A stretch of 14,465 bases of DNA. Source: JALYUA01 sp038229875 (GTDB taxonomy: Bacteria > Acidobacteriota > Thermoanaerobaculia > UBA5066 > Gp7-AA6). The stretch covers positions 1 to 14,465 of the forward strand of contig JBBROA010000104.1 of NCBI GenBank assembly GCA_038229875.1. The letters run 5' to 3'. Each line of letters begins with the position of its first letter. Position 1 is the first letter of the stretch. The notes below the pieces were generated by a model that was given only the letters and a program-made list of their open reading frames with translations, had not been told where the DNA came from and made no database searches. The position numbers were made by a program, and so were the translations under genes. Below are positions 6,324-12,450 of the stretch, in pieces.

Positions 6324-6857
6324 TCAGCGGCGGGCGATCAGATCGGGCTCGGAGGCGTATTTCGGCACCGCCACGCGCGTCGTCCGGCCACATCGGCAAA
6401 GCATCGGAAACAGCTCTCCGACGCTCCCCCCGACGTTCTCGGCTGCCGCGACTCCGCACGCTTCGCAGGTCCATTCGATCCGTCGGATCTGGAGTCCCAT
6501 GAACCCGGACCAGAACGAGAGACAACCCGCCAGATCGTTCCAGCTCTCGAACACGGTCGTGTGGCCGCTTTCGGCAACCAGGGCCTGCCGGATCGCGGCG
6601 ATCTCGTTGGCGGAATGGGCGTCGAAGTGCGCGAGGCGCCCGCGAAGCGCAGCGTCGGTCAACAATCCGATCTTCTTCGGCGCTGCAGAGGTCGACTCCC
6701 CCACCGTGAGCAGGATCAGTCCGGGTGCTTCGCCGACTCGCGCGAGTCTCGTGAGCCCGATCGAGAAGCTGCGTGCAACGGCACGGCGTTTTTCCGGGGG
6801 GGCGCCCGGAGGCGGCCTCAACGATACCGAAGACCGTGAGCGCATGGGCACCTTCAT
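6324..6857 (-). CDS. Hypothetical protein with a C-terminal CxxC...CxC cluster
   Basis: A 177-aa protein I do not recognise. It starts with a basic, Pro-rich segment (residues 1-35) and has no signal peptide or membrane segment. The C-terminal third holds WTCEACG (Cys131, Cys134) and, 19 residues after Cys134, LCRCG (Cys154, Cys156), a spacing that suits a zinc ribbon or another bound metal. The middle (FESWNDLAGCLSFW) is rich in Trp and Phe. I chose the ATG at 6855-6857 because GGAGAG lies 6 nt upstream. The frame stays open to 7304, but that extension is antisense to the PnuC gene and low in complexity. It lies 125 nt upstream of the phosphofructokinase gene on the same strand, so the two may be co-transcribed, and it diverges from pnuC. 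Confidence 0.65.
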   Translation of the reverse strand: MKVPMRSRSSVSLRPPPGAPPEKRRAVARSFSIGLTRLARVGEAPGLILLTVGESTSAAPKKIGLLTDAALRGRLAHFDAHSANEIAAIRQALVAESGHTTVFESWNDLAGCLSFWSGFMGLQIRRIEWTCEACGVAAAENVGGSVGELFPMLCRCGRTTRVAVPKYASEPDLIARR

Positions 6858-7091
6858 GATTGACTCTCCGCGGAAACCAGACCAACGGTCATAGGCATGG
6901 GCAATCCCTTCGCCGAAGGCCGGCGACGGGAGCCCGTGGGAACGGTCCGTCGGAGGGGGTCGGAGATATGACTCTAACACGTCAGGAACCCCGCGAAGTC
7001 CGGTTCGCCGCGTCGCCCACGGACGGTGCGACCAGTCAGCGGAGGCAGATTCGCGACTCTCTCGCTTTCCGATTCCCGGAGAGCTGACGCG

Positions 7092-7715
7092 ATGTCGTTT
7101 ACGCCTCTCGAGACCGCGGCCGTGCTCTTCGGGATCGTCAGCGTGTATCTCTCGGTTCGCGAGAACATCTGGAGCTGGCCGACCGCGATCGTCAATGTCA
7201 CGCTCTATATCTTCGTATTCCACGGAGCACGCCTGTACGCGGACATGGCGCTCCAGTTCGTCTACATCGCGGTCTCGTTCTACGGTTGGTACTCGTGGCT
7301 GCACGGCGGGCGGGGACGTACCGAGCTCCCCATCTCGCGCGCAATACCGCGGCTCTGGGCCATCCTCGCGGCGATCGGGGTGGTGTCCGCCGCGGCGCTC
7401 GGCCTCACGCTGTCCCAGTGGACCGACGCGTCGCTGCCCTACGTCGACGCCTCGACCAGCACAGCGAGCCTCATTGCCGAGTGGATGATGGCGCGGAAGA
7501 TCCTCGAGAACTGGGTCGTCTGGGTGGCGGTCGACGTGATCTACATCGGGATGTTCATCTACAAGTCGCTGTACCTGACAGCGTTCCTCTACGCCGTGTT
7601 TCTGGTTCTTGCCGCCATGGGTTACCTGCGGTGGAAGAGATCGTTCGACGAGTCAGGGCCGGGCGAACCGCCTCTCCGATCGTCGGGAGCAGACAACAGC
7701 GCGAGCGACGCGTAG
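7092..7715 (+). CDS. pnuC: PnuC-family vitamin/nucleoside transporter
   Basis: A 207-aa inner-membrane protein with about seven hydrophobic segments, the usual size for PnuC. The family signature is clear: SVRENIWSWP (21-30, the WxWP motif), then VNVTLYIFVFHGARLYADMALQ and FYGWYSW in the first half, and WVVWVAVDVIYIGMFIYK in the second, matching the internal repeat of this SWEET-like fold. PnuC moves nicotinamide riboside by facilitated diffusion coupled to intracellular phosphorylation; close relatives carry thiamine (PnuT) or riboflavin (PnuX). No kinase gene such as nadR is beside it, and I recognise no TPP, FMN or NAD riboswitch upstream, so the substrate is open. The ATG at 7092 is chosen because GGAGAG lies 8 nt upstream and the first membrane segment begins soon after; a longer frame from 7026 adds only polar residues. 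The 234 bases between it and the divergent gene show no clear promoter. Confidence 0.88.
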   Translation: MSFTPLETAAVLFGIVSVYLSVRENIWSWPTAIVNVTLYIFVFHGARLYADMALQFVYIAVSFYGWYSWLHGGRGRTELPISRAIPRLWAILAAIGVVSAAALGLTLSQWTDASLPYVDASTSTASLIAEWMMARKILENWVVWVAVDVIYIGMFIYKSLYLTAFLYAVFLVLAAMGYLRWKRSFDESGPGEPPLRSSGADNSASDA

Positions 7716-7716
7716 C

Positions 7717-7794
7717 ATGACCACAGACAGCTTCACGCCACGGGAATCGTCAAAGAAACTTCCTCTGAATCCAGGAGCGTTCACGCCGGTCTGA
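7717..7794 (+). CDS. Possible 25-residue peptide between pnuC and the secreted-protein operon
   Basis: An ATG one base after the pnuC stop opens a 25-codon frame that ends in TGA. The peptide is polar (MTTDSFTPRESSKK, then LPLNPGAFTPV) with no signal sequence. A GAGCG stretch about 8 nt upstream is a weak ribosome site, and the start could be coupled to pnuC termination. It could be a leader peptide, a small precursor peptide or chance. Its placement before the strongly expressed cysteine-rich gene is the only contextual support. Confidence 0.25.
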   Translation: MTTDSFTPRESSKKLPLNPGAFTPV

Positions 7795-7810
7795 CGACAA
7801 GAAGGATACA

Positions 7811-7818
7811 AAGGAGGT
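7811..7818 (+). promoter_or_regulatory. Near-perfect Shine-Dalgarno sequence of the small secreted-protein gene
   Basis: AAGGAGGT (7811-7818), with one more A before it, is complementary to the 16S 3' end over its full length and sits 6 nt before the ATG at 7825. It is the strongest ribosome binding site in the window. It fixes the start of a gene that is otherwise short enough to doubt and suggests high translation. Confidence 0.85.
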
Positions 7819-7824
7819 TCAATC

Positions 7825-8058
7825 ATGTTTCAGAAACTCCGGGCGTTCCGTCGGTCGGCTTGCGCGATTCTCCTCTTCGGTCTGATCGTGTCGTCAGCAT
7901 CCGCTGTTCCCGAAGGGCGAGCGGGGTGTACCGCCGAGCTATTCAGTTGCTACTGGCGGGCCGCTGGGCTCAACAACTGGCTCGATCGATTCGTCGCCGC
8001 ACTCGATTGCGAAATCGAATATGCCGGGTGCATTCGCCGCAGAATCGTGGGTGCCTGA
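7825..8058 (+). CDS. Small secreted cysteine-rich protein with a twin CX6C pattern
   Basis: A 77-aa protein of a family I cannot name. Residues 1-27 are a textbook signal peptide: basic start (KLRAFRR), hydrophobic core (ACAILLFGLIV) and a predicted signal peptidase site after SSASA. The mature part is about 50 residues and has four cysteines, Cys35, Cys42, Cys62 and Cys69, spaced C-X6-C, 19 residues, C-X6-C. The segments between are amphipathic (AELFSCYWRAA; NNWLDRFVAALDCEIEYAGC). Two disulfides pinning an antiparallel helical hairpin would fit, as in twin CXnC proteins; this fold is inferred. A perfect ribosome site precedes it and the next gene starts 6 nt after its stop, so it heads an operon with an ABC transporter. 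A bacteriocin-like peptide, a secreted inhibitor or a structural envelope protein are all possible. Confidence 0.75.
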   Translation: MFQKLRAFRRSACAILLFGLIVSSASAVPEGRAGCTAELFSCYWRAAGLNNWLDRFVAALDCEIEYAGCIRRRIVGA

Positions 8059-8064
8059 GAATCC

Positions 8065-8979
8065 ATGCTTCTCATTCCGCTGTTTATCCTGGCGCTCACT
8101 GGGGCCAGAGAAGCGAAGAGTCCCGGCGCCTGCGCCGACCGTAACGGCTTCGGAGCCGGTACGGTCGGCGTCTTCGGCGGGAAGCAGACGGATGGCAGGA
8201 GCCTGACGGTTCTGGACCTCGCCAATCGGCCGACCCTGCTTCGGTACACGGGCGACGGTCCAACCGCCGTGCGCGTTCCGCTCGCCTCGGGCGCGGGATC
8301 CCTGGATGCCGCGGGGCTCGCGCGAGGAGCAAACGGCAACCTGTGCGCGCTGGTCGCGCTCGGCCGGGGGCTCCGGTGTTTCAACGGGACGAGCGGCGCG
8401 AACACCATGGATCGCCGGCTTCCGACGAGAGCGCAAGGGCTCTGGAACGTGGGAACGAGCCTGGTCTACGCGGATTACGAGTATCGCCCCGGACGGTTCC
8501 TACTCCGCACGGAAGACGGCGCAGGGTTCAGTGCACTCCGCGCCCGGGCCGCTCCTGATACCCGAACCGCCTTAACGTCGAACCTGTTCACGTGCGGAAG
8601 CAGTCTCTCCGCCTCGACGCCCTGCTGGTTTCTCGGATCCTCCTCCACCGTGAGCCTCGTTGATGCGTCCGGCGGCACTCGCGATGTCGACCTGAGCGCG
8701 GTCCTCGGGTCCGGCGGGGGGTACCCGCTCCGCGACGCCGCGGTGCTTCCGACGGGAGATCTGTGGCTTCTCCTCAACGATCCTCCGGCCGACCCGGACC
8801 TTCTCGCGGGTGACGCGCGTCGCCTCGTGTATTACTCGACAGCTGACCGGCGCTCGCGCAGCGTCGAACTTCCGCGGGCGGCCCGCGCGATTCTCGGCGC
8901 AGGCCCCGATTCCGCGATCATTCTCTTTCGTGACGGAAGCGCGGCCGATTGCCGCCTGGCGGCGGAATCGAAACCATGA
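8065..8979 (+). CDS. Secreted protein of unknown function, beta-rich
   Basis: A 304-aa protein not recognised. The first 12-16 residues (MLLIPLFILALTG) form a short hydrophobic signal sequence, so export is likely. The rest consists of short alternating stretches such as SLTVLDLANRPTLLRYTGDG, GNLCALVALGRGLRCFNG and AVLPTGDLWLLLND, which suggest beta strands repeated in a propeller-like fold; this is a judgement by eye. Six cysteines in the mature part fit an extracytoplasmic protein with disulfides. It starts 6 nt after the small cysteine-rich gene and its TGA overlaps the ATG of the membrane-protein gene (ATGA), so translation is probably coupled in both directions. It may bind or process the small protein, or help its export. 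Confidence 0.75.
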   Translation: MLLIPLFILALTGAREAKSPGACADRNGFGAGTVGVFGGKQTDGRSLTVLDLANRPTLLRYTGDGPTAVRVPLASGAGSLDAAGLARGANGNLCALVALGRGLRCFNGTSGANTMDRRLPTRAQGLWNVGTSLVYADYEYRPGRFLLRTEDGAGFSALRARAAPDTRTALTSNLFTCGSSLSASTPCWFLGSSSTVSLVDASGGTRDVDLSAVLGSGGGYPLRDAAVLPTGDLWLLLNDPPADPDLLAGDARRLVYYSTADRRSRSVELPRAARAILGAGPDSAIILFRDGSAADCRLAAESKP

Positions 8980-9671
8980 GCTTCTTCCATCAGATGCGCT
9001 TCTTCGGTCGGGTCACCCCCATTCGAAGCTGGTGCTGGATCGGAATGGCCGCCACGCTTCCTTTTGCCGTCTGGCTCGAGATCGAGCTGCCGGGCTCGTC
9101 TTCCGCATCGCTGATCAGCCTGCTCTTCCTGCAGATGCTGGCGGTCTCGACAGGCTTTCTCTCGCACGCTCGCCGCGGTTTCTATGACCCGCTCCTCGTG
9201 CGGACTTCGCGCAGATCAGCGGGATTGGCTCACTGGGCGGCCGCCACGCTTCCCGGCGCGGCGATTTTTCTCGCCATCGGGTCCGTGGAAGCGATTCGGG
9301 CCCATTCGTTGAACGTGTTTGCCTTCGGCGCCTCGGGGTGGGTCGCCCTGCTTCTGGTTTCCTCCATTCCCTGGGCGATCAGCGCAAGGTTCGGCGCTCT
9401 CTCCGGCGGCGCCGTCTGGATGCTGGCGTCGGTCTCTCTCCTCGTGACCGGCTCCGGCGTCGCGTTGCTCGGGGCGATCCGGGCGCCGGGGCAGGCTCCT
9501 ATCGCTAAAGCCGTTCTCGCCGGGCTCGTTTTTCCGATGGCGCTTCCCGGAGTTCCGGTCCTGGCATCGGTCCTGACCGCGCTCGCGGCTCTGTCGCTCG
9601 CTTCGGTGGCCGTCGCCGTCGAATGGCTCGCGCGGGCGGAATTTCCGCTTCGTGAGGAAGAGGGATCGTGA
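8976..9671 (+). CDS. Polytopic membrane protein, probable permease of the adjacent ABC ATPase
   Basis: A 231-aa hydrophobic protein with about six to seven predicted membrane segments (near residues 18-36, 43-63, 88-106, 112-135, 141-167 and 195-217, with a weaker one around 178-190). No catalytic motif is seen. The loop SHARRGFYDPLLVRTSRR (63-80) is the most polar internal stretch and could be the cytoplasmic coupling region. An ABC-2-like permease role is inferred from size, topology and a 4-nt GTGA overlap with the ATPase gene that follows. The start is the ATG at 8976 that overlaps the preceding stop; a start at 8949 would extend 31 nt into the previous gene without need. Confidence 0.72.
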   Translation: MSFFHQMRFFGRVTPIRSWCWIGMAATLPFAVWLEIELPGSSSASLISLLFLQMLAVSTGFLSHARRGFYDPLLVRTSRRSAGLAHWAAATLPGAAIFLAIGSVEAIRAHSLNVFAFGASGWVALLLVSSIPWAISARFGALSGGAVWMLASVSLLVTGSGVALLGAIRAPGQAPIAKAVLAGLVFPMALPGVPVLASVLTALAALSLASVAVAVEWLARAEFPLREEEGS

Positions 9672-10333
9672 GCGGGACGCTCGTCGCCCGCGAAATGTGG
9701 AAATCCTACGGGCCGCGCCACGTGCTCAGCGGCGCCGACCTCCTCGTTCCGGGAGGCGAAATCACAGGCCTGATCGGACCGAACGGAGCGGGAAAAACGA
9801 CGCTGCTTCGGCTGCTCTGTGGTTTCCTGCGGCCATCGTCAGGGACCATCGCGACGGACGCCGGGGACGTCGCCCGCAGCACCGCGCCCGCTGGCCTGGC
9901 GCATTTCGGGGGCGGGCACACCGTCCCCCCTGGCGTGTCAGCGCACGCGTGGTCCCGCGACGTGTCCGGGGGCGCCTGGGAGGGCGACGATCGCCGGAAA
10001 GTCCGTGATCTTTCGCGCGGAACGCGCCAGATGCTGGGGCTCAAGGCGACGCTGGCGCGCGAGGGCATCTCGATTCTCATTCTGGACGAGCCCTGGGAGG
10101 GCCTCGACCCGGACGGCGCGCGATGGCTGAATGCCTCACTCCTGGAAAAATCGCGAGGTGGCACCGCGGTCCTCGTCTCTTCTCATCGCCTCCATGAACT
10201 TGCGGAAATCTGCGATCGATTCGCATTTCTACGCGACGGTCTCGTAACGGTCCGAACGCGAGAGGACGTCGGGGCGCCGGGCGGTCCGGAGGGGCTTCTT
10301 CGCGAATTCGATTCGCGGCAGGTCACGCCGTGA
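9668..10333 (+). CDS. ABC transporter ATP-binding protein, short and divergent
   Basis: A 221-aa ATPase subunit. Tyr14 serves as A-loop aromatic. Walker A is GPNGAGKTT (37-45). The signature is degenerate, LSRGTRQ (115-121) instead of LSGGQ. Walker B with the catalytic Glu is ILILDEP (136-142), followed by the D-loop GLDP, and the switch His is His173 in SSHRLHE. The region between Walker A and the signature is unusually short, and the place where the Q-loop Gln is expected reads LAHFGGGHTVPPG (77-89) with no Gln. It is therefore a full-length but trimmed ATPase, perhaps specialised. It starts with GTG overlapping the permease stop (GTGA) and overlaps the next gene the same way. Substrate unknown; the operon suggests export or a surface process. 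Confidence 0.9.
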   Translation: MSGTLVAREMWKSYGPRHVLSGADLLVPGGEITGLIGPNGAGKTTLLRLLCGFLRPSSGTIATDAGDVARSTAPAGLAHFGGGHTVPPGVSAHAWSRDVSGGAWEGDDRRKVRDLSRGTRQMLGLKATLAREGISILILDEPWEGLDPDGARWLNASLLEKSRGGTAVLVSSHRLHELAEICDRFAFLRDGLVTVRTREDVGAPGGPEGLLREFDSRQVTP

Positions 10334-12099
10334 GGGCAATTTTGTGCGCGCTCGCGGCGCTTGCGATGTCGAGTCCGCCCGCGGTTCCGGAGCTTCCGCC
10401 GATTCCTTTTGTCTTTCACCTCGACGCCGACGACCGTTCGGCATTCGAGTCTTCCGGGACGAAAGGCTCCAGGCCGGGTGTTGCGGTCACGCTCCGGACC
10501 GACCGCGTGGAGGGCGGGCGACTGGATCTCTTTCAGGAACGCGCCGACGCCGGAGGCGGGCCTCGCTGGGCGTGGAAGCAGAGTGCGACGCGCGGCGCGG
10601 AATCGACGCTTCTGGCCGGCACCCCCGCCGTCGCGTCGATCCTGCTCCGGCGCCGGGCAGGCCGCACAGGCTACGAAATCTCGCGCGTCTTCCAGTGGCC
10701 CTCATCGGAGCGCGAACTCGCCGTTCCCCTCGTCGCCGCTCGCACGCTGTCGGGTCTCGAGCCGGGCCTCGAAAAGGGCGGACGCTTCCGCCACATCGTC
10801 GCGAGCTCCGACGAAGACGCCGTTTGTGAATTGGACCTGCGCGGGCGCTGGCAGTGCATTCGCGTCGGGTTCCCGGGCGCCGGAGTGCTTGCGTATTGCA
10901 CCCCGCCGTCCTCTGCGCGTTTTACCGAAATCTTTCCCGGCTCGCCAGGCGAGCCGCGGTTGCAGACCGATGGATGGGTGAGCGCTCTCCTGCTCGAGAC
11001 TTCCGAAGCCACATCGTCCAGTGTCGAGCCGTCCTTTACCCTGGTCAGCCCCCGCGGAGGAGGCGGGCTGACTCAAACGCGCGCGCCCCTTTCCGGGCAC
11101 CCCCTGGGAGGACAGCTGTACTGGACTCACGGACCTGTGGTTCTCGCGAGCCATCTCCTCGTGCGCCGAGGCGCCGAAACGGCCCGGATCCAGATCGACA
11201 CGCTCAAAGACAACGGCTGCGGCGAACCTCTGCGAGTCGCGCTCGCACCCGGACATCGGGTGGGTGGTTCCGTTACGGACGGCTCGGGGAGAGTTCTAGT
11301 CGGAGCTTCCGTTCTGGCGCTCGAGGAAGGCGCTCAGCAAAAATCCGTGCTGGTCGCGTCGACGAAGACCGACGATCTGGGTTCGTACGGCTTCTCAGAG
11401 CTGGAACAGCACGTCTCCCGACTTCGGGCGTGTCATGCGAGCGCGGGGTGTTCCGAAAAGGAGCTCTTACCCGGCAATGACACCCTGAATTTTTCGCTCT
11501 CGCCGAGATGGGTCTTCCGAGGGCGCACCGTTTCTCAGTCCGGGGTGCCGCTTTCCAAATCCCATCTGAGACTCGTCCCCCTGCTTGAAAGTTACGAAAA
11601 GGCTACCGACCGGCTTCTCCTGATTCCCCCGGAAAGCGACGCTCTTTCGGACGATTCCGGCAAATTCGAAATTTCCGTTCCCGCACCCGGCGAGTACCAC
11701 CTCGAGGCGCGAGCCGCGGGGAGCGGAACGGCGCGCAGGCGCGTCGGGGTCACATCCCTCACTTCGGCCCGCACGGAGCTCGGCGACCTGGTGCTGAGCG
11801 GCTCGGGAGAGTTTCTGGCAAAACTGAGCGGGGCGCGTTGCTCCGGGGGCTTCCTCACGCTGATCGGCCCGATTGACGTGGGGACTCCCGCCACGATTCG
11901 TGAATTCCCGGTCGAAGCGGACGCCGCAAGAGTCGAGCTTCCCGAGGGCGGCACGTGGCTCGTTCAGGCGCGGTGCCCCGACGGGTTGAGGTCGGTAGCT
12001 CCCGAGGCACTCACGTCCGTCGAGGAGTTCTACGGCCAGCAGATCCCCCTCGCCGTCGGCGAACGGATCGACCCTCCCCGACCCGAGTCGAAGCAGTAG
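10330..12099 (+). CDS. Large secreted protein with carboxypeptidase-regulatory-like repeats
   Basis: A 589-aa protein starting with a GTG in a GTGA overlap with the ATPase gene. MRAILCALAALAMSSPPA is a signal peptide, so it is exported. Residues 30-300 are a beta-rich region I do not recognise. Then come Ig-like units of the carboxypeptidase regulatory (CarboxypepD_reg/CNA-B-like) kind: about 300-390, beginning GHRVGGSVTDGSGRVLVGASV with KTDDLGSYGF, and about 393-480, beginning WVFRGRTVSQSGVPLSKSHL with SDDSGKFEISVPAPGEYHL. A third, weaker unit runs to about 585. Such domains are non-enzymatic, envelope-associated binding modules. Cysteines are present (near 166, 176, 190, 297, 368 and 374). 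The gene closes the operon and is followed by repeat copy 3. It could be an adaptor for the transporter or a cell-surface partner of the small secreted protein. Confidence 0.82.
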   Translation: MRAILCALAALAMSSPPAVPELPPIPFVFHLDADDRSAFESSGTKGSRPGVAVTLRTDRVEGGRLDLFQERADAGGGPRWAWKQSATRGAESTLLAGTPAVASILLRRRAGRTGYEISRVFQWPSSERELAVPLVAARTLSGLEPGLEKGGRFRHIVASSDEDAVCELDLRGRWQCIRVGFPGAGVLAYCTPPSSARFTEIFPGSPGEPRLQTDGWVSALLLETSEATSSSVEPSFTLVSPRGGGGLTQTRAPLSGHPLGGQLYWTHGPVVLASHLLVRRGAETARIQIDTLKDNGCGEPLRVALAPGHRVGGSVTDGSGRVLVGASVLALEEGAQQKSVLVASTKTDDLGSYGFSELEQHVSRLRACHASAGCSEKELLPGNDTLNFSLSPRWVFRGRTVSQSGVPLSKSHLRLVPLLESYEKATDRLLLIPPESDALSDDSGKFEISVPAPGEYHLEARAAGSGTARRRVGVTSLTSARTELGDLVLSGSGEFLAKLSGARCSGGFLTLIGPIDVGTPATIREFPVEADAARVELPEGGTWLVQARCPDGLRSVAPEALTSVEEFYGQQIPLAVGERIDPPRPESKQ

Positions 12100-12103
12100 C
12101 GTC

Positions 12104-12146
12104 CCGATAGAAAGGTCAGCGGGGGCGTCGGCGTCGTCTCTATCGG
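12104..12146. other. Wide inverted repeat after the operon's last stop codon
   Basis: CCGATAGA (12104-12111) and TCTATCGG (12139-12146) pair perfectly around 27 bases, starting 5 bases after the TAG of the 589-aa protein gene. It has no T-run. It may be a 3'-end stem of the operon or an insertion-site scar of the repeat that follows. Confidence 0.35.
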
Positions 12147-12157
12147 CATGCCCTCCC

Positions 12158-12420
12158 CCTCCCTCTCCCTCTCCCCGACCGCGGGGAGAGGAGGCGGGCG
12201 CTTCCGCCGAGGTGGTGACTACGCTCGCCCCGAGAGGAGTCTCCCGACCAGAGGGAGGGAGGAGCCTCTCGGGGCGGGAGCCGCAGCGAACGAAGCGAGC
12301 AGGCCGGCGGTCGAGGCCGCATCCGGCCGAGCCGCCGGCCGGTGCCGTCGCCGCGCACGGCGACGGCAGCTCGCGTAGTGAGCGGAGGCGACGGAAGCGA
12401 CGGAAGCGACGGAAGCGACG
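12158..12420 (+). repeat. Dispersed structured intergenic repeat, copy 3 (most complete)
   Basis: This fills most of the 351-base gap between the 589-aa protein gene and the kinase gene. The 5' stem is CTCTCCCCG (12169-12177) with CGGGGAGAG (12182-12190), loop ACCG, preceded by a C/T-rich run. Stem P1 is 12226-12237 with 12265-12276, identical to copy 1. Stem P2 is GGCCGGCGG 12302-12310 with 12332-12340, with the inner GGCCG/CGGCC hairpin as in copy 1. Stem P3 is TGCCGTCGCCG 12343-12353 with 12358-12368, loop CGCA. The tail GTGAGCGGAGGCGACG is at 12378-12393, followed by three 9-base units. Unlike copies 1 and 2, this copy lies between genes on the same strand, and its tail faces a gene start. 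Confidence 0.85.
12394..12420. repeat. Three exact 9-bp tandem units at the tail of repeat copy 3
   Basis: GAAGCGACG is repeated exactly three times (12394-12402, 12403-12411, 12412-12420) directly after the conserved tail, whose last nine bases are the related GAGGCGACG. It ends 30 bases before the kinase start codon. Copy number could vary between strains through replication slippage. Confidence 0.9.
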
Positions 12421-12433
12421 AATGACGACGAGA

Positions 12434-12439
12434 TAAAAT
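12434..12439 (+). promoter_or_regulatory. Possible -10 box (TAAAAT) for the kinase gene
   Basis: TAAAAT fits TANNNT and is a rare A/T-rich spot in a GC-rich region. It ends 11 nt before the kinase ATG, so the leader would be only a few bases. No Shine-Dalgarno sequence is visible (ctccctctccg precedes the ATG). No clear -35 is seen; the bases where it would lie belong to the repeat tail. Confidence 0.45.
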
Positions 12440-12450
12440 CTCCCTCTCCG

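Noticed and set aside
5602..6894. Plus-strand frame of 430 codons opposite the phosphofructokinase and CxxC genes
   Set aside because: Antisense to genes with clear motifs or ribosome sites; Arg/Pro/Ser-rich with no recognisable domain.
6858..7091. Riboswitch upstream of pnuC
   Set aside because: I looked for TPP, FMN and NAD motif landmarks and found none; the few inverted repeats there (for example GTCGC/GCGAC) are short and expected by chance at this GC content.
6858..7304. N-terminal extension of the CxxC protein up to 7304 (minus)
   Set aside because: It is antisense to the start of the PnuC gene, is compositionally like a shadow frame, and the ATG at 6857 has a good ribosome site.
12394..12420. 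CRISPR-like array
   Set aside because: The units are 9 bases, directly adjacent and without spacers, so this is a simple tandem repeat.
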